Part shown: piece by piece, positions 5,397 to 6,469 of the stretch
Position numbering within the stretch: the first letter of the stretch is position 1
Layout: each line of letters starts with the position of its first letter
Assembly: GCA_013003805.1 (NCBI GenBank)
Contig: JABDII010000473.1
Coordinates: 1 to 6,469 of the forward strand
Direction of reading: 5' to 3'
Length of the DNA: 6,469 nt
From: Gemmatimonadales bacterium
Lineage (GTDB): Bacteria > Gemmatimonadota > Gemmatimonadetes > Gemmatimonadales > GWC2-71-9
Made by a program: the position numbers and the translations under genes
Notes under the pieces: model-generated
Told to the model about the DNA's origin: nothing
The model's database searches: none
Seen by the model: the letters and a program-made list of their open reading frames with translations, nothing else

Positions 5397-6469
5397 GCCT
5401 CTTCCCCCTTGAGCCACGATTCGACGATTCGAGGGGTCGCCTCACGGGCGGCAGGGATCTTGTTGATGTCTCCTGCACCCGCTGAAGCAAATACCGGACG
5501 CCCCCCACCTCGCCCGCCACTGACGGCGGCGATCCGGTTGACCAAGTCGCCGGCCTTCCGGCCTTGCGCTACCAAGTCGTCCGTCACCGCGGCGTGCACG
5601 GCCCCACGGCCGGCAGAGCTGAACAGGATCAAGACGCCGTTTTGTCTTCCCTGGCGGAACCGATCGGCCAGCGTGCCGACTTCGTCACGGTTTTCCGACA
5701 ACGTCTGCCCGACCGTCAAGGCGACCCCGTTGATCTCGAACACTGCCTCATCCGACACGGGACCGGGAGCGCCGGACTCCAGCATCGCCGCGAGCCGCGC
5801 TTCCAGCTTGGCGCGCTCCTCGAGGATCTGGTCCACCCGCTTCACGAGATGATCGGGCCGGGCATGTAGCGATTTCGACAATTCAGAGATCCGTGCTTCG
5901 ACCGCCGCCACATCTTCGTAGGCGCCAGGTCCCGTGATCGCCTCGATGCGACGGACGCCGGCTGCAACGCCGGTCTGGCTGCTGAAACGGAAGAGGCCCA
6001 TCTGCCCGGTGCTTCGCACGTGGGTCCCGCCGCACAGCTCGATCGACGGTCCCATGGTCACGACACGCACGGTGTCGCCGTACTTTTCGGCGAAGAACGC
6101 CATCGCACCGAGCGCCAAGGCCTCCTGGTAGGGCAGTTCGCGTGTTTCGACCGGGAAATTCTCCCAGACCAACTCGTTCACCTTACGCTCGATGGTCTCG
6201 AGTGTCTCCGAGTCGATGGGGCTGTGGTGTGAGAAGTCGAACCGGAGCCGGTCGGGGGCAACCAGCGAGCCCTGCTGGCGCACGTGCGTGCCCAACACGT
6301 CCCGGAGCGCGTAATGTACCAGGTGGGTGGCACTGTGGTTCCGCTCGATGTTGCGGCGCCGAGGCACGTCCACCCGCGCCTCGACTAGCGTCGGCTCGAA
6401 CGGCTCGTCGAACACGCCGCTCAACACAGTACCGCGCTCGGGATCCCGCCTCACCGACTCGACCAGGAT
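5393..6469 (-). CDS. alaS: Alanyl-tRNA synthetase, C-terminal part (5' end outside the window)
   Basis: This enzyme charges tRNA-Ala with alanine in the cytoplasm and hydrolyses mischarged Ser- or Gly-tRNA-Ala. The window holds the last 358 residues; the frame stays open to the right edge, so the catalytic N-terminal half lies beyond it. Visible parts are the end of the linker/beta-barrel (about 1-40 of the fragment), the editing domain with its two zinc-binding motifs HSATH (45-49) and CGGTH (146-150), a coiled-coil-like stretch rich in Glu, Arg and Leu (about 186-232), and the C-terminal DHHA1/C-Ala domain with the glycine-rich GGRGGGRP signature (318-325). All editing ligands are present, so the protein looks functional. 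A GTG at 6454 is internal and not the start. Its TGA stop overlaps the ATG of the next gene by four bases. Identification is from family motifs and is very secure. Confidence 0.97.
   Translation of the reverse strand: MLVESVRRDPERGTVLSGVFDEPFEPTLVEARVDVPRRRNIERNHSATHLVHYALRDVLGTHVRQQGSLVAPDRLRFDFSHHSPIDSETLETIERKVNELVWENFPVETRELPYQEALALGAMAFFAEKYGDTVRVVTMGPSIELCGGTHVRSTGQMGLFRFSSQTGVAAGVRRIEAITGPGAYEDVAAVEARISELSKSLHARPDHLVKRVDQILEERAKLEARLAAMLESGAPGPVSDEAVFEINGVALTVGQTLSENRDEVGTLADRFRQGRQNGVLILFSSAGRGAVHAAVTDDLVAQGRKAGDLVNRIAAVSGGRGGGRPVFASAGAGDINKIPAAREATPRIVESWLKGEEA
5404..5409 (-). promoter_or_regulatory. Ribosome binding site of the 106-aa gene
   Basis: Read on the minus strand, AGGGGG lies seven bases before the ATG at 5396, within the last codons of alaS. 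It decides the start in favour of 5396 over the in-frame start at 5417. Confidence 0.6.

Noticed and set aside
5080..5520. N-terminal extension of the phosphatase giving 401 residues
   Set aside because: It overlaps the small gene and alaS in another frame. The family's first metal motif begins at residue 3 when the GTG at 5079 is used.
1..6469. CRISPR array, tRNA or rRNA gene, insertion sequence, attachment site or defence cassette
   Set aside because: No regularly spaced repeats, no cloverleaf or rRNA-like stretch, no transposase or integrase motifs. Almost all bases are accounted for by eight coding genes.

Overview
This is a GC-rich window in which every gene I can support lies on the minus strand, so transcription runs from position 6469 toward 1. 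In that order it holds: the 3' part of alaS (alanyl-tRNA synthetase), an unrecognised 106-residue protein, a CpsB/YwqE-type PHP-family tyrosine phosphatase, a GmhA-type sedoheptulose-7-phosphate isomerase (SIS fold), a FabG-like short-chain dehydrogenase/reductase, a class II tRNA nucleotidyltransferase (CCA-adding or poly(A) polymerase type), the AAA+ ATPase RarA/MgsA, and, after a 76-base gap, the 5' part of a LEA14/WHy-domain lipoprotein.

The host is a diderm bacterium: it carries a heptose-pathway isomerase and a lipoprotein with a clear lipobox. High GC, a bacterial LEA2 lipoprotein and this mix of housekeeping and envelope genes would fit Gemmatimonadota or a similar environmental phylum. 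That is only an impression from the proteins and cannot be settled from the window.

The layout is very tight. Five of the six junctions from alaS to rarA are 4-base ATGA or GTGA overlaps, and the sixth (SDR to cca) has a 3-base gap. This strongly suggests one polycistronic message with translational coupling. It joins translation quality control (AlaRS, CCA enzyme), fork maintenance (RarA) and a three-gene block that looks related to envelope polysaccharide (PHP phosphatase, heptose isomerase, reductase). I see no terminator inside the chain. The only intergenic stretch is 330-405, and no stretch over 300 bases lacks a gene.

The points most worth a second look are: the unknown small gene fixed between alaS and the phosphatase; the phosphatase/isomerase/reductase block embedded between two tRNA-processing genes; and a perfect GC-rich palindrome inside cca that is translated as PPPKGEVGE and looks like an interspersed repeat accommodated in frame. 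I see no CRISPR array, tRNA or rRNA gene, transposase, or convincing new defence system.
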